This document shows positions 1-9,348 of a stretch of DNA of 64,000 nucleotides, one piece after another. The stretch is from Desulfovibrio sp. JY. Lineage in GTDB: Bacteria > Desulfobacterota > Desulfovibrionia > Desulfovibrionales > Desulfovibrionaceae. The translations under genes were made by a program, and so were the position numbers. The notes beneath the pieces were generated by a model. The model saw only the letters and a program-made list of their open reading frames with translations, ran no database searches and was not told where the DNA came from. Where the stretch lies: NCBI GenBank assembly GCA_021730285.1, contig CP082962.1, positions 2,852,001 to 2,916,000 on the forward strand, in the 5' to 3' direction. How positions within the stretch are numbered: the stretch's first letter is position 1; each line of letters begins with the position of its first letter.

Positions 1-2
1 GC

Positions 3-1544
3 GTCACCTATGTCAACCCGGCGGCCGAGGACATCTTTTCCATTTGCGGCACGGCCCTTGTCGGCAGGGACATCCGCGAGGTGCACGTCCAGTACGGCGT
101 GGACCTCGGGTCGCTGGCCCGGGGGCTCGACGCCATTTCCGCCAGCCGCAGCCACGAATTTTCCTTCTCCCTTCCCGCAGGCGACGGCCCCCGCCATTAT
201 GCCGCCCGGGCCTCGGGCATCTACGACACGCAGGGGGCCCCCGTCGGCTTCATGCTCGTGGTGCGCGACGATACCGAACGCTGCCGGGCCGGGGAGCATC
301 TCGAACGCCTCACCCGCAACCTCGAGCGGCTCGTCATCGAACGCACGAGCGACCTGACCGCCAAGGCCCGGGAGTTGACGGAAGCCAACGAGCGCCTGCG
401 CGATATGGACGCCATCAAAAGCGCCTTTCTCTCCTCGGTCTCCCACGAGCTGCGCACGCCGCTGACCTCGCTTTTGGGCTTTTCCAAGCTTATCGGCCGG
501 GATTTCGGCCGGCATTTTCTGCCCCTGGCCGCTGGCGACGCCGTCCTGGCCAAGCGCGGGGCGCGCATCGTCGAGAACCTGCGCGTGCTTGCGGCCGAGG
601 GCGAGCGCCTGGCCCGGCTGTTAAACGACTTTCTCGACCTGTCCCGCATCGAGTCCGGCCGCATGGAGTGGCGCGACCGTCCGGTGGATCTGGCCGAGGT
701 GATCCGTAACGCGCTGGCCGCCGTGTCCGGGCTCTTCGCTTCCCGGCCGGAGGTGGATCTGGAGTCGCGGCTGCCGGAAGTCTCGCCGGTGGTGGTGGCC
801 GATCCGGACCGGCTGGAGCAGGTCCTTTTGAATCTCATCGGCAATGCGGCCAAATTCACCACCGTGGGCGCGGTTACGGTGATGCTCGACGTGCCCCGTC
901 CCGGGCTGGCCCGGGTGTCGGTGCGCGACACGGGACCCGGCATCGCCCCGCAGGATCGGGAACGCATCTTCGACAAATTCCGCCAGGTCGGGCGCGATCC
1001 CGAAGGCTCGGCCCCGGCCAAGGGCACGGGCCTGGGCCTGGCCATCTGCCGGGAGATCGTGACCCATTACGGCGGGCGCATCTGGGTGGAGCCTGCTCCG
1101 GCGCGCGGGGCGGCCTTCATCTTCGAACTGCCCACCGCAGCGTCCGGGGACGCGGACGCACCCGCCTCGCCGGGCAAGACGCGGCTGCGGGAAAAGCCGC
1201 TGGTCCTCGTGGTCGACGACGATCCGGCCGTGTCCTCGTTTCTCATCCAGTTCCTGGAAGGGGAGGGCTACCGGGTGGCCTCGGCCCATGACGGGGAATC
1301 GGCGCTGGCGGCGGCGGAAAAGCTGCGCCCCGGAGTGATCACCATGGATATGGCCATGCCGGGCATGGACGGCCGGGCGGCCATGGAAGCCTTGCGCCGG
1401 GACCCGGCCCTGGCCGCCATTCCCATCCTGGTCATCACCGGGCATGGCGACGCGCCGTTTGCGGCCGCCGACGCGGTGCTGCCGAAGCCCCTCGACCCCG
1501 ACAAGCTGTTGACCGCCATCGAGACGCTTTTGGCCCGGAAGTGA
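3..1544 (+). CDS. Hybrid sensor histidine kinase with C-terminal receiver (5' end cut off)
   Basis: The reading frame is open from the first bases of the window, so the N-terminus lies outside. In window numbering residues 1-100 form a PAS domain (TYVNPAAEDIF at the edge), followed by a helical linker. The HisKA box has its phospho-acceptor His at residue 148 (VSHELRTPL). The ATPase domain shows the N box (LIGNAAKF), G1 (DTGPGIAP) and G2 (GTGLGLAI). A receiver follows, with acidic pair VVDDD, phospho-Asp 449 (ITMDMAMPG) and Lys 495 (LPKP). All catalytic residues are present, so an active phosphorelay kinase is expected. No transmembrane segment is visible in the part seen. The ligand and partner regulator are unknown. 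It ends before a family A repeat that separates it from a convergent gene. Confidence 0.93.
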   Translation, partial: VTYVNPAAEDIFSICGTALVGRDIREVHVQYGVDLGSLARGLDAISASRSHEFSFSLPAGDGPRHYAARASGIYDTQGAPVGFMLVVRDDTERCRAGEHLERLTRNLERLVIERTSDLTAKARELTEANERLRDMDAIKSAFLSSVSHELRTPLTSLLGFSKLIGRDFGRHFLPLAAGDAVLAKRGARIVENLRVLAAEGERLARLLNDFLDLSRIESGRMEWRDRPVDLAEVIRNALAAVSGLFASRPEVDLESRLPEVSPVVVADPDRLEQVLLNLIGNAAKFTTVGAVTVMLDVPRPGLARVSVRDTGPGIAPQDRERIFDKFRQVGRDPEGSAPAKGTGLGLAICREIVTHYGGRIWVEPAPARGAAFIFELPTAASGDADAPASPGKTRLREKPLVLVVDDDPAVSSFLIQFLEGEGYRVASAHDGESALAAAEKLRPGVITMDMAMPGMDGRAAMEALRRDPALAAIPILVITGHGDAPFAAADAVLPKPLDPDKLLTAIETLLARK

Positions 1545-1806
1545 GGGGCCGGCTCTTTACAACGGGACGGGGATGCTTATTTGGAAGGTGTAAGGGGAGC
1601 GGTTCTCCAAGCGATATGGGAGCAACGGAAACGGAGGGCAGCGCGAAATAAACAATATCTACCATACCCAGCGCATCGAGGCGCGATTTTCCGAGATTCG
1701 CCAGACGTACTAGGAAGAGTTCCCGAAGCAAGCTTCGGAACCGGTTGTGTAAGCAACTCCTGCGTCGACGGCGAATCTCTTTTTATATGGTTCGTTCGAA
1801 AGATTC
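1545..1806. other. Intergenic stretch before repeat A1
   Basis: About 260 bases between the kinase stop and the hairpin repeat. It is less GC-rich than the genes around it and I see no convincing coding frame, promoter or RNA in it. Reading frames that cross it are extended by the following repeat and are not protein-like. Confidence 0.5.
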
Positions 1807-1953
1807 CGGGGGGAAACTTTGTCTTTCGAAAAGTTTCCCCCCGGACCCCCTTTCCAAAGACTTTTAACGATAACAGCTTGTCACCGTTGAAAGTTTTTGG
1901 GAGGGGAGAGCGCGAGAGGGGAACCCTTTTTTCAAAAAGGGTTCCCCTCTCGC
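1807..1953. repeat. Family A composite hairpin repeat, copy A1
   Basis: Two hairpins joined by a conserved linker. The first pairs CCGGGGGGAAACTT with its complement ending in AAGTTTCCCCCCGG. The linker contains TTTCCAAAGACTTTTAACG. The second pairs GCGAGAGGGGAACCC with GGGTTCCCCTCTCGC around a T/A-rich loop. It lies between two convergent genes (kinase and GGDEF-EAL) and runs in the opposite orientation to copies A2 and A3. Runs of T after either arm would let it terminate transcription from both sides; that role is inferred. Confidence 0.85.
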
Positions 1954-1975
1954 ATCGCTTTCCATTTCCGCCCCT

Positions 1976-3685
1976 CTAGATCGTACCGTCAGCGGGTGGG
2001 GTGATGTTCCATTTCTTGCCCACCAGGGCGTCGAGGTTCTCGCCGGGCACGGGCTTGGAAAAGTAGAATCCCTGGGCGCTTTCGCACCGCAGATCCGACA
2101 GGGCCGTGCGATGCTCGGCCAGCTCCACCCCCTCGGCCACCACCTCCAGCCCCAGCTTGTGCGCCATGGCGATGATCGTGCGCACGATCTCCATGTTTTG
2201 TTCCGCCTCGTTCATGTTGCCCACGAACGAGCGGTCGACCTTGAGGCTGTCGAAGGGGAAGCGCTGGATATAGGACAGCGAGGAATAGCCCGTGCCGAAG
2301 TCGTCGATGACCACCTTGACCGACAGGGCCTTGAGCCGCTTGATGGTGGCCACGGCCTCGTCGGCGTTGTCCATGAGCACGGATTCGGTCAGTTCGAGCT
2401 TGACCAGCGACGGATCGATTTCGGTCTCGGTCAGAATGGCGGCCACTTCCTCCACGAAATCCGGTCGCTTGAACTGGCGTCCCGAAATGTTGACGGAAAG
2501 CGTCAGGTTTGCGCCGTCCGGGTGCTTCCTGCCCAGGTCCACCATGCACCGGCAGGCCTGGCGCAGGACCATGGCCCCCAATTCGTTGATGAGTCCGGTT
2601 TCCTCGGCGATGGGAATGAATTCGCTTGGCGGGATGGTTCCCTTGGCGGGATGGAACCAGCGGGCCAGGGCCTCGACGCCGGTGATCTCGCCCGTGGAAA
2701 GCGACACGATGGGCTGGTAGTGGACCGTCATCTCGCCCGACTCCAGGGCATGGCGTAGCGCCAGCTCCATCTCCATGCGGCGCTGGGTGAGCACCCGCAT
2801 GCCGGCGTCGAACACGGTGTAGTGGTCGCCGCCGTGCTCCTTGGAGCTGTACATGGCGTTGTCCGCGTCGCGAAGCACCTGGTCGGGGTGTTCGTAGGCC
2901 CCGGAGCCAAGCACCACCCCGATGCTGCAGGTGACGAAAATTTCCTGTTTTTTGAGGCGAAACGGCGCGGCCAGATGCCGCAGCACATTGTCGGCCATGG
3001 CGCTGACGTCGGCCAGGCCGGCCAGATCCTCCACCAGGATGGCGAATTCGTCGCCGCCGAAGCGGGCCAGGGTGTCCACGTCGCGCAGCAGTTTTTGCAG
3101 CCGGTTGGCGATGATCATGAGCAGCCGGTCGCCGGTGACGTGGCCGAACGTCTTGTTGACCAGCTTGAAGCGGTCGATGTCGAGGTACACCACCGCGTAC
3201 AGGGCTTCGGGGTTGCGCTTGAGGCGCTTTATGGCCTGCTCCAGGCGGTTGAGGAACAGGGCCCGGTTGAAGAGCCCGGTCAGGGTGTCGTGGAAGGCGT
3301 CGTGGAGGATGTGCTCCTCGAGCTGCTTTTGCCGCGAAATGTCCGTGAGAACGATCAGCGCCCCGGGCATCGCCCCGGCCAGCGGGGTCACGACCAGGGA
3401 GCGCCAGCTCGTGGATTGCGACTTGCCGCAGGGCAGGTCCATGGCGTAGCGGGGCGCTTTTCCCGCAAGCACCGAGGCCAGTCCTTCGCGTACGGCCGTC
3501 GCGGCCGCAGGCTGGAACAGGGCGTTGCAATACTCGGCGAAGGCGCGTCCCACGGGCTCGCCCGGAACGATCTCGCGCAACTGGGACAGGCAGGAGGCAT
3601 TGGCCGCGACGACGACCCCCGCCGCATTGAGAACGGCGGTATGTGATGGAAGGGATTCCAGGAGGTCGGAAGGTTCGGGAAGCAT
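1976..3685 (-). CDS. PAS-GGDEF-EAL cyclic-di-GMP turnover protein
   Basis: About 569 residues, cytosolic. An N-terminal PAS-like domain (roughly residues 10-125) is followed by a GGDEF diguanylate cyclase domain with intact ARFGGDEF and an RDVD inhibitory site five residues before the motif. A C-terminal EAL phosphodiesterase domain follows. The EAL domain keeps its catalytic signatures: EALARW, NISGRQF, ELTES, IDDFGTGYSSL, KVDRSFV and AEGVE. Both active sites look competent, so it could make or degrade c-di-GMP depending on its PAS input. The ATG at 3685 follows GAGGG; an upstream TTG at 3760 is possible but has no better ribosome binding site. It converges on the hybrid kinase across repeat A1. 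The signal sensed is unknown. Confidence 0.93.
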   Translation of the reverse strand: MLPEPSDLLESLPSHTAVLNAAGVVVAANASCLSQLREIVPGEPVGRAFAEYCNALFQPAAATAVREGLASVLAGKAPRYAMDLPCGKSQSTSWRSLVVTPLAGAMPGALIVLTDISRQKQLEEHILHDAFHDTLTGLFNRALFLNRLEQAIKRLKRNPEALYAVVYLDIDRFKLVNKTFGHVTGDRLLMIIANRLQKLLRDVDTLARFGGDEFAILVEDLAGLADVSAMADNVLRHLAAPFRLKKQEIFVTCSIGVVLGSGAYEHPDQVLRDADNAMYSSKEHGGDHYTVFDAGMRVLTQRRMEMELALRHALESGEMTVHYQPIVSLSTGEITGVEALARWFHPAKGTIPPSEFIPIAEETGLINELGAMVLRQACRCMVDLGRKHPDGANLTLSVNISGRQFKRPDFVEEVAAILTETEIDPSLVKLELTESVLMDNADEAVATIKRLKALSVKVVIDDFGTGYSSLSYIQRFPFDSLKVDRSFVGNMNEAEQNMEIVRTIIAMAHKLGLEVVAEGVELAEHRTALSDLRCESAQGFYFSKPVPGENLDALVGKKWNITPPADGTI

Positions 3686-4376
<691 letters not shown>

Positions 4377-4398
4377 ATCCGTTCGCCCGTTACGGGCA

Positions 4399-4432
4399 AA
4401 ACCGCGCCGGGAAACCGGCGCGGTTTTTTTTT
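4399..4432 (+). terminator. Rho-independent terminator of the ferredoxin gene
   Basis: AACCGCGCC, a short loop, GGCGCGGTT and then a run of nine T. It lies 23 bases after the ferredoxin stop codon. The stem is GC-rich and the T-run is uninterrupted. Confidence 0.92.
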
Positions 4433-4571
4433 GTGGCGCGGCTAAGCCCTTCCCGGGATCGTCCGATAAGAACGGCGAAGGCCTCCCCGGAGAAGGGAGG
4501 AGAAATAAAAAAGGAACGCTTCTTGCTTATGAAAAAGCGTCAGGGGGCTCCCCCCCATCCGAGGTGCCATC

Positions 4572-4721
4572 ATGAAGCGCTTTCGAAACTACCTGCAACA
4601 TCGGCTCAACCCCGTGCATATGTACTGCCGGCTTGTGGATTTCGGTCTGGCCAGCGTCCGCGCCAAGCGTGTGTGCTCCGTCTACGAGCGCTTCATCTAC
4701 AAAGCCTTGCTGTTTCATTAG
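4572..4721 (+). CDS. Small basic protein, 49 residues
   Basis: An ATG with GAGGTG just upstream opens a 49-codon frame, starting MKRFRNYLQH and ending KALLFH. It is rich in Arg, Tyr and Leu, with two Cys (CRLVDFGLA and VCSVYERF), and looks like one short amphipathic helical protein without a signal peptide or membrane segment. Codon use is like that of neighbouring genes (GC-rich third positions). It stands alone after the ferredoxin terminator. I do not recognise a family name, though I have the impression that similar short proteins occur in Desulfovibrio. Function unknown. Confidence 0.6.
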   Translation: MKRFRNYLQHRLNPVHMYCRLVDFGLASVRAKRVCSVYERFIYKALLFH

Positions 4722-4959
4722 GAAACGCCGTCCCCTGGTCGTAAGCCGGCCGCGACTCCCCGCCGCCGGCCTTACGGCTGGCCATCCCTCGACAATTCCC
4801 TCGCCTCGGCCCGAGTGCAATTTTTTCTCACTCCGATCACCAATTGTATCATTTTCGTAACCGGAACCGTCGGGCGCGTCCCTATCCGTCTCGCGCCTGC
4901 CTTGAAGCGCGGCCGGTTTGGGCGTACGTACGGGCACTTTCATAGCCAAGGAGGCGTCG

Positions 4960-5994
4960 ATGGCCGAACGCACGCTGTGCCTGGATATCGGCTCCGGTAC
5001 CCAGGACGTCTACTACCACCTGCCCGACCTGGAACCGGAAAACTGCCCCAAATTCGTGCTGCCCTCGCCAGCCCGTCGCGTTGCGGCAAGACTTGCCGCG
5101 CTGACCGCCGCCGCCAAGCCCGTCTACCTGTGCGGGCACAATATGGGGGGAGGTTTTTTCAAGGCGTTTCGCGCCCATAGAAAGGCCGACCTGCCCCTTG
5201 CCGCCCACCCCGACGCCGTCTGGGCCCTGACCGACGACCCCAAACGCCTCGAAGACACCATGGGCGTCACCATTACCGAACACCGCCCCGACGGCTACGT
5301 GCCCCTGCCGCTGTCCGATTACGACCCCGGTTTCTGGTCCTGTTTCCTGGCCGCCGCCGGACTGCCCGAACCCGAATGCGTCATGGCCTGCGCCCAGGAC
5401 CACGGCCTGCACCCCGGCAAAAGCAGCCGCGAAGGCCGCTTCAAACTCTGGGAACGCTTCCTGCGCGAGGCCGACGGACACCCCGAAGCCCTGGTCTACG
5501 AAACGCCGCCCCCGGAACTCACCCGGCTGGCCACCCTCCAGACCGCCATCGGTGGCGGCCCCGTGGCCGACACCGCCGCCGCCGCCGTGCTCGGCATGCT
5601 CACCGACCCGGCCATCAAAGCCCGCTCCGCCGAGACCGGCGTCATGCTCGTCAACGTCGGCAACAGCCATACCGTCGCCGCCCTGGTCCACCGCCAGCGC
5701 ATCTACGGCATCTACGAACACCACACCGGCATGCTGCCCGCCGATGACGTCTGGAACGACCTCGAACGCTTCCGACGCGGCGACCTTACCAACGCCGAAG
5801 TCTTCGACAAAGGCGGACACGGCAGCCTCACCCTGGCCTTCCCCGAAACCGCCGGCATTTTCCCCCATACCTGCGTCATCGGCCCCAAACGCGCACTGCT
5901 CAAAGGCTTCGATGTTACTTTCCCCAGCCCCGGCGCCGACATGATGCTCACCGCCTGCTTCGGCTTGGTGGATTGGCTGCGCCGTCGTCGGTAA
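4960..5994 (+). CDS. DUF1786 family protein (actin/ASKHA-like fold)
   Basis: 344 residues, cytosolic. The N-terminus CLDIGSGTQDV is a phosphate-1-type loop of the ASKHA (sugar kinase/Hsp70/actin) fold, and VMLVNVGNSHTVA near residue 230 is the matching second nucleotide loop. Members of DUF1786 have been annotated loosely as pyruvate-formate-lyase activating-like proteins without biochemical proof; no radical-SAM CxxxCxxC motif is present here, so that label should not be used. The ATG at 4960 follows AAGGAGGCG. The TAA stop is also the first triplet of a long family B repeat. Role unknown. Confidence 0.85.
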   Translation: MAERTLCLDIGSGTQDVYYHLPDLEPENCPKFVLPSPARRVAARLAALTAAAKPVYLCGHNMGGGFFKAFRAHRKADLPLAAHPDAVWALTDDPKRLEDTMGVTITEHRPDGYVPLPLSDYDPGFWSCFLAAAGLPEPECVMACAQDHGLHPGKSSREGRFKLWERFLREADGHPEALVYETPPPELTRLATLQTAIGGGPVADTAAAAVLGMLTDPAIKARSAETGVMLVNVGNSHTVAALVHRQRIYGIYEHHTGMLPADDVWNDLERFRRGDLTNAEVFDKGGHGSLTLAFPETAGIFPHTCVIGPKRALLKGFDVTFPSPGADMMLTACFGLVDWLRRRR

Positions 5995-6505
5995 CGGGCG
6001 GGGGCTCTGCCCCCGTACCCCCGGCAGGGCGCTGCCCTGCACCCCACCGCCGGGCTCTGCCCGGACCCGCCGGGAGGCCATGGGCCCCCCGGACCCCCCT
6101 TCCGGTGTGCTTTGGCCAGGCTGGAGGTTTGGTTGGTTGGCGGAAGGGCGGAGAGTGGAAGATGGCGGCGGAATTTGTCGGGACGCTGCCGCCGCTTCGC
6201 GGCAGGCTCGTCCCAGGCAAATTCCGCCGCCACCACGCCGGTCGCCCCAAGGGGGCGACATTCGGAGAACATCTCTTCTTTTTTTAATGCGGCGCTTCGC
6301 CGCTGGCGCGGTTGTCGCCGCAATCGCGTCCGGCGTCGAGGGGCGTAAGCCCCTCGTGCCGCCGGGCCGATTGCGGCGACAAGCATTCGTCGTTCCGCCC
6401 CCCGACTCCACCTCCACCCACCATCCCAACCCGGTAAAAGGGGGTCCGGGGGACATCAAGTCCCCCGGCGGTGGGGGCCAGGGGAGGCAGAGCCTCCCCT
6501 GGCCG
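5992..6505. repeat. Family B multi-hairpin repeat, copy B1
   Basis: About 510 bases made almost entirely of successive inverted repeats. In order: GGGGGCTCTGCCCCC; GCAGGGCGCTGCCCTGC; CCGGGCTCTGCCCGG; a GGGCCC/CCGGG module; a ~70-base hairpin at 6163-6232; CGCCCC/GGGGCG; GGCGCTTCGCC; a ~75-base hairpin built on TGTCGCCGCAATCG; GGGGGACATCAAGTCCCCC; CAGGGGAGGC/GCCTCCCCTG. It fills the space between two convergent genes. The same modules appear in reverse order and orientation at 16459-16980. Confidence 0.9.
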
Positions 6506-6506
6506 T

Positions 6507-7370
6507 CTATCCTTCCTCCTCCGCGAACGCTTCCCTGGCCACGGCCAGGCCGTTGAGGGCGGAGGGGAAGCCGGCGTAGACGGCCATCTGGATGAGCACC
6601 TCGGTGATTTGTTCACGGCTGACGCCGACGCTGCGGGCGGCCTTGATGTGAACTTTGAGTTGCGGGGCCATGGTGCCCCGGGCTGTGGCGGCGGCGATCA
6701 TGGCGATTTCCTTTTGGGCCGGGGTGAGAACGGCGCGGGAGATGACGTCGCCGTAGGAGAAGTCGAGGATGAAGCCGGCCATGTCGGGTGCGATGTCGGC
6801 CAGGGAATCGACGACGCGTTGTCCGGCGGATTGGCTGGTGATGGCCAGGGCGGCGAGGCCGCGTGCGTGCCGGTCGGGATTTTCGGGCGCGGGCGGTGGC
6901 GTGGGGACGACGCCCTGGGCGGTGAAGACCTCGCGGGCGGCGGCCAGGGCGTTGAGCCCGGCGGGGAAGCCGGCGAAGACGGTGGTCACGTAGATGATGT
7001 CCACGATGGCTTGCGGCGTAAGTCCGGTGGCCAGACCGGCTTCGATGTGGAAGCGCAATTGGGGCGCGGCGTTGCCAAGGGCGGCCAGGGCGGCGATGGT
7101 GGCGGTCTGGCGCGAGGCCGGGTCCAGCCCGGGCCGGGTGAAGACGTCGCCGTAGCCGAATTCCACGACGAACCGGGCCATGTCCGGGGCGATGTCGGCC
7201 AGGCCATCCTGGACGGCCTGGGCTTTTTGGGGGGCCAGGGCGACAAGCGCCTTCCAGCCGCGTGCGTAGCGTTCGCTTTCCATGGTCGCACCTCCGCAAA
7301 GGGTTGTGGTTGTGAGGGTGAGCAAAAGGGCCAGGGCGGCCCGGATGCCGGTTACGGGTGATCGGATCAT
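6507..7370 (-). CDS. Exported protein with two carboxymuconolactone decarboxylase-like domains
   Basis: 287 residues: a signal peptide with hydrophobic core ALALLLTLTT ending near a Cys (a lipobox is possible but not canonical), then two homologous CMD/AhpD-fold domains (about 40-145 and 165-280). Each repeats the ARG..AL..FGYGDV or FSYGDV, QTATIAALAALG and AGFPAGLNAL or AGFPSALNGL pattern. The CxxC of AhpD peroxidases is absent from both, so a disulfide-reductase role is unlikely; gamma-carboxymuconolactone decarboxylase-like activity is only a family label. The ATG at 7370 has GGGAGG upstream; upstream in-frame extension runs through the operator region. It is divergent from a LysR regulator, which probably controls it. 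Confidence 0.85.
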   Translation of the reverse strand: MIRSPVTGIRAALALLLTLTTTTLCGGATMESERYARGWKALVALAPQKAQAVQDGLADIAPDMARFVVEFGYGDVFTRPGLDPASRQTATIAALAALGNAAPQLRFHIEAGLATGLTPQAIVDIIYVTTVFAGFPAGLNALAAAREVFTAQGVVPTPPPAPENPDRHARGLAALAITSQSAGQRVVDSLADIAPDMAGFILDFSYGDVISRAVLTPAQKEIAMIAAATARGTMAPQLKVHIKAARSVGVSREQITEVLIQMAVYAGFPSALNGLAVAREAFAEEEG

Positions 7371-7419
7371 GGTCGCCTCCCTGGGGTTGTTTCCGGCAGG
7401 GTAGGCGGGCTGGATTGAT

Positions 7420-7440
7420 ATGTGAAATATAATTTCACAT
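7420..7440. promoter_or_regulatory. Palindromic operator between the CMD-like gene and its LysR regulator
   Basis: ATGTGAAAT-ATA-ATTTCACAT is a perfect 9-base inverted repeat. It fits the T-N11-A core of a LysR box. The decamer TTGATATGTG occurs just before it and again at about 7446, next to the regulator start, so two spaced half-sites are likely. Its position between divergent genes suggests autoregulation plus control of the CMD-like gene; this is inferred. Confidence 0.7.
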
Positions 7441-7469
7441 TCTGATTGATATGTGGAAGATATCGATCC

Positions 7470-8363
7470 ATGGAATTGCGGGATTGTCGGTGTTTCGTGG
7501 CCGTGGCCGAGGAGCTGCATTTCGGCCGGGCGGCGGCGCGACTGGGCATGGCGCAGCCGCCGCTCAGTCAGCGGATTCGGGCGCTCGAGGCGGAACTTGG
7601 AGCGGCGCTTTTCGTGCGCACCAGCCGCATGGTGGCGCTGACTCCGGCCGGGGAGGCGTTTTGGCGCGAGGCGCGGGCGCTTCTGGCGCTGGCCGGAGAG
7701 GCGGCGGCGGTGCCACGGCGGGTGGCGGCCGGGCTTTGCGGGCGGCTCCGGGTGGGGTTCGTCAATCCGGCCATGGACGCGTTTTTATCCGCGACGCTGG
7801 CCATATTTCGGCAAAATGCCCCGGATGTGGAACTGGTGCTTCGGGAAATGGGCAGCCGGGAGCAGGGCGAGGCCTTGGCCGCCGGACGTCTGGATGTGGG
7901 GTTTCTGCGCCTTGGCGGGCCGGAGCCGCCGGGGGTGGAGGTGAGCGTCATTTCCCGGGAGCCGTATCTGCTGGCGGTGCCGGCCGGCCATGTCCTGGCC
8001 GGGAAGAAGCGGATCGCGCTGGCCGATCTTGGCGGGACAGCCATGATTTTGCCGCAACGGCGGCAGGCCTCGGGGCTTGTGGCGGCCATCGAGGCGGCGT
8101 TCGCGGCGGCCGGGAGCAGGCCGCGGGTGGTGCAGGAAGCGGCGTCCAAGTTCACCATGCTGTCGCTGGTCGCGGCCGGCGTGGGCGTGGCGCTGTTGCC
8201 GGCCTCGGTACGGGTGTGGCGGCGGCGTGGGGTGGTGTTCCGGGACCTTGAGCCGGGGTTGCCGGAGGTCTTGCTGGCGGCTGCCGTGCCCCGGGGGCGC
8301 GGAGATGCGGCAGTCGGGCGTCTGGTCGCCCTGGCCCGGGCCTGCGCTTCGGGCGATCAGTAG
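7470..8363 (+). CDS. LysR-family transcriptional regulator
   Basis: 297 residues. An N-terminal winged helix (residues 1-60) carries the family signature FGRAAARLGMAQPPLSQRI and LFVRTSRMVALTPAG. A periplasmic-binding-protein-like effector domain follows (about 88-290). The start chosen gives the canonical MELRDCRCFVAVAEELHF N-terminus; an in-frame ATG 24 bases upstream lies in the operator. It is divergent from the exported CMD-like protein and probably regulates it in response to a small molecule, not identifiable here. The stop overlaps the convergent yitT-like gene by 7 bases. Confidence 0.93.
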   Translation: MELRDCRCFVAVAEELHFGRAAARLGMAQPPLSQRIRALEAELGAALFVRTSRMVALTPAGEAFWREARALLALAGEAAAVPRRVAAGLCGRLRVGFVNPAMDAFLSATLAIFRQNAPDVELVLREMGSREQGEALAAGRLDVGFLRLGGPEPPGVEVSVISREPYLLAVPAGHVLAGKKRIALADLGGTAMILPQRRQASGLVAAIEAAFAAAGSRPRVVQEAASKFTMLSLVAAGVGVALLPASVRVWRRRGVVFRDLEPGLPEVLLAAAVPRGRGDAAVGRLVALARACASGDQ

Positions 8364-9208
8364 ATCTTGCGCCGGGCGAAGCCTTCTCCGAGCACGTTGA
8401 AGGTGTTTTCCACCACGAAGAAGGCGTTGGGGTCGTGCTTGAAGACGAGTTCCTCCAGGCGTTTGATCTGCACGGTGTTGGTGATGGTGAGGATGACCCG
8501 CTTGGATTTGCCGGTATAGGCGCCCCAGCCGTGGAGGAAGGTGGCCCCGCGCCGCAGCTTGTGGATGATTTCCCAGGCGATGGCGTCGGCCTGGTCGGAA
8601 ATGATGAAGACCATCTTGCGCTGGTTGAAAAGCGACAGGAAGTAGTCCATGACCTGGGAGTAGGTATAGGACAGGATGATGGAGTACAGGACCAGGGTCG
8701 GTTCGTAGAAGGCGAAGCCGGCGGCGAACACGGCCAGATTGAAAAAGAAATTGAATTGGCCGATGCGCAGGTTGTATTTCTGGTTGAGCCAGATAGCCAG
8801 GATGTCCGTGCCGCCGGCGGAGCCCATCGAGCGCAGCATGATGCCCGAGCCCGCGCCGAGGACCGCGCCGCCGAAAATGGCGGCCAGAAGCGGGTCGGCG
8901 ATGAGGACGCGTTCAGGCAGGACCTGCATGAAGAGGCTGACGATGCCCATGCCGAAACAGGTGTACAGGAAGAAGCGGCGCGACAGGCTGTGCCAGCCGA
9001 GCAGCAGCAGCGGCACGTTGAGCAGGAAGTAGAGCGGACCCGGACCGAAGATTCCGGTCAGGTAGTAGACGAGCAGGGCCAGGCCCGAGATGCCGCCGGA
9101 CATGAGTCCTTTGCCAACGGCGAATTCGTTGATGCCAAGGCTGAAGATCAGGCCCCCGAAAGTAAGCAGGCCGAGGTTCCAGGATACGGCGCGGATGTTT
9201 GTGGGCAT
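8357..9208 (-). CDS. YitT family membrane protein (DUF161/DUF2179)
   Basis: 283 residues. Five or six hydrophobic segments (residues ~10-195, including the LGINEFAVGKGLMSGGISGLA and GSAGGTDILAIWL signatures) are followed by a soluble DUF2179 domain (~200-283: VFIISDQADAIAWEII, RGATFLHGWGAYTGKSK). This is the usual architecture of the YitT/YpjC/YqfU family, whose transport substrate is not established. The ATG at 9208 has AGGGGG seven bases upstream. The 3' end overlaps the convergent LysR gene by 7 bases, with no repeat between them. Confidence 0.93.
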   Translation of the reverse strand: MPTNIRAVSWNLGLLTFGGLIFSLGINEFAVGKGLMSGGISGLALLVYYLTGIFGPGPLYFLLNVPLLLLGWHSLSRRFFLYTCFGMGIVSLFMQVLPERVLIADPLLAAIFGGAVLGAGSGIMLRSMGSAGGTDILAIWLNQKYNLRIGQFNFFFNLAVFAAGFAFYEPTLVLYSIILSYTYSQVMDYFLSLFNQRKMVFIISDQADAIAWEIIHKLRRGATFLHGWGAYTGKSKRVILTITNTVQIKRLEELVFKHDPNAFFVVENTFNVLGEGFARRKIY

Positions 9209-9348
9209 ATCCCCCTGTAGCCTTGCCGGCTTGCCCGGGCAAGGGGATTGTTGCCACTGCGGTGGGGTGGGTGTAGCCCTGGCTTGGCGTGGCCGACAAC
9301 CGACCGGACGTGCGGGATTTTTTAACATGGCGTGTGGTGAGCAAGCGT

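Noticed and set aside
5940-6500. Long minus-strand open frames across repeat B1, whose translated sequence resembles that of frames across B2
   Set aside because: The similarity comes from the shared DNA repeat. The frames have no ribosome binding site, cross the DUF1786 gene on the other strand and are low-complexity.
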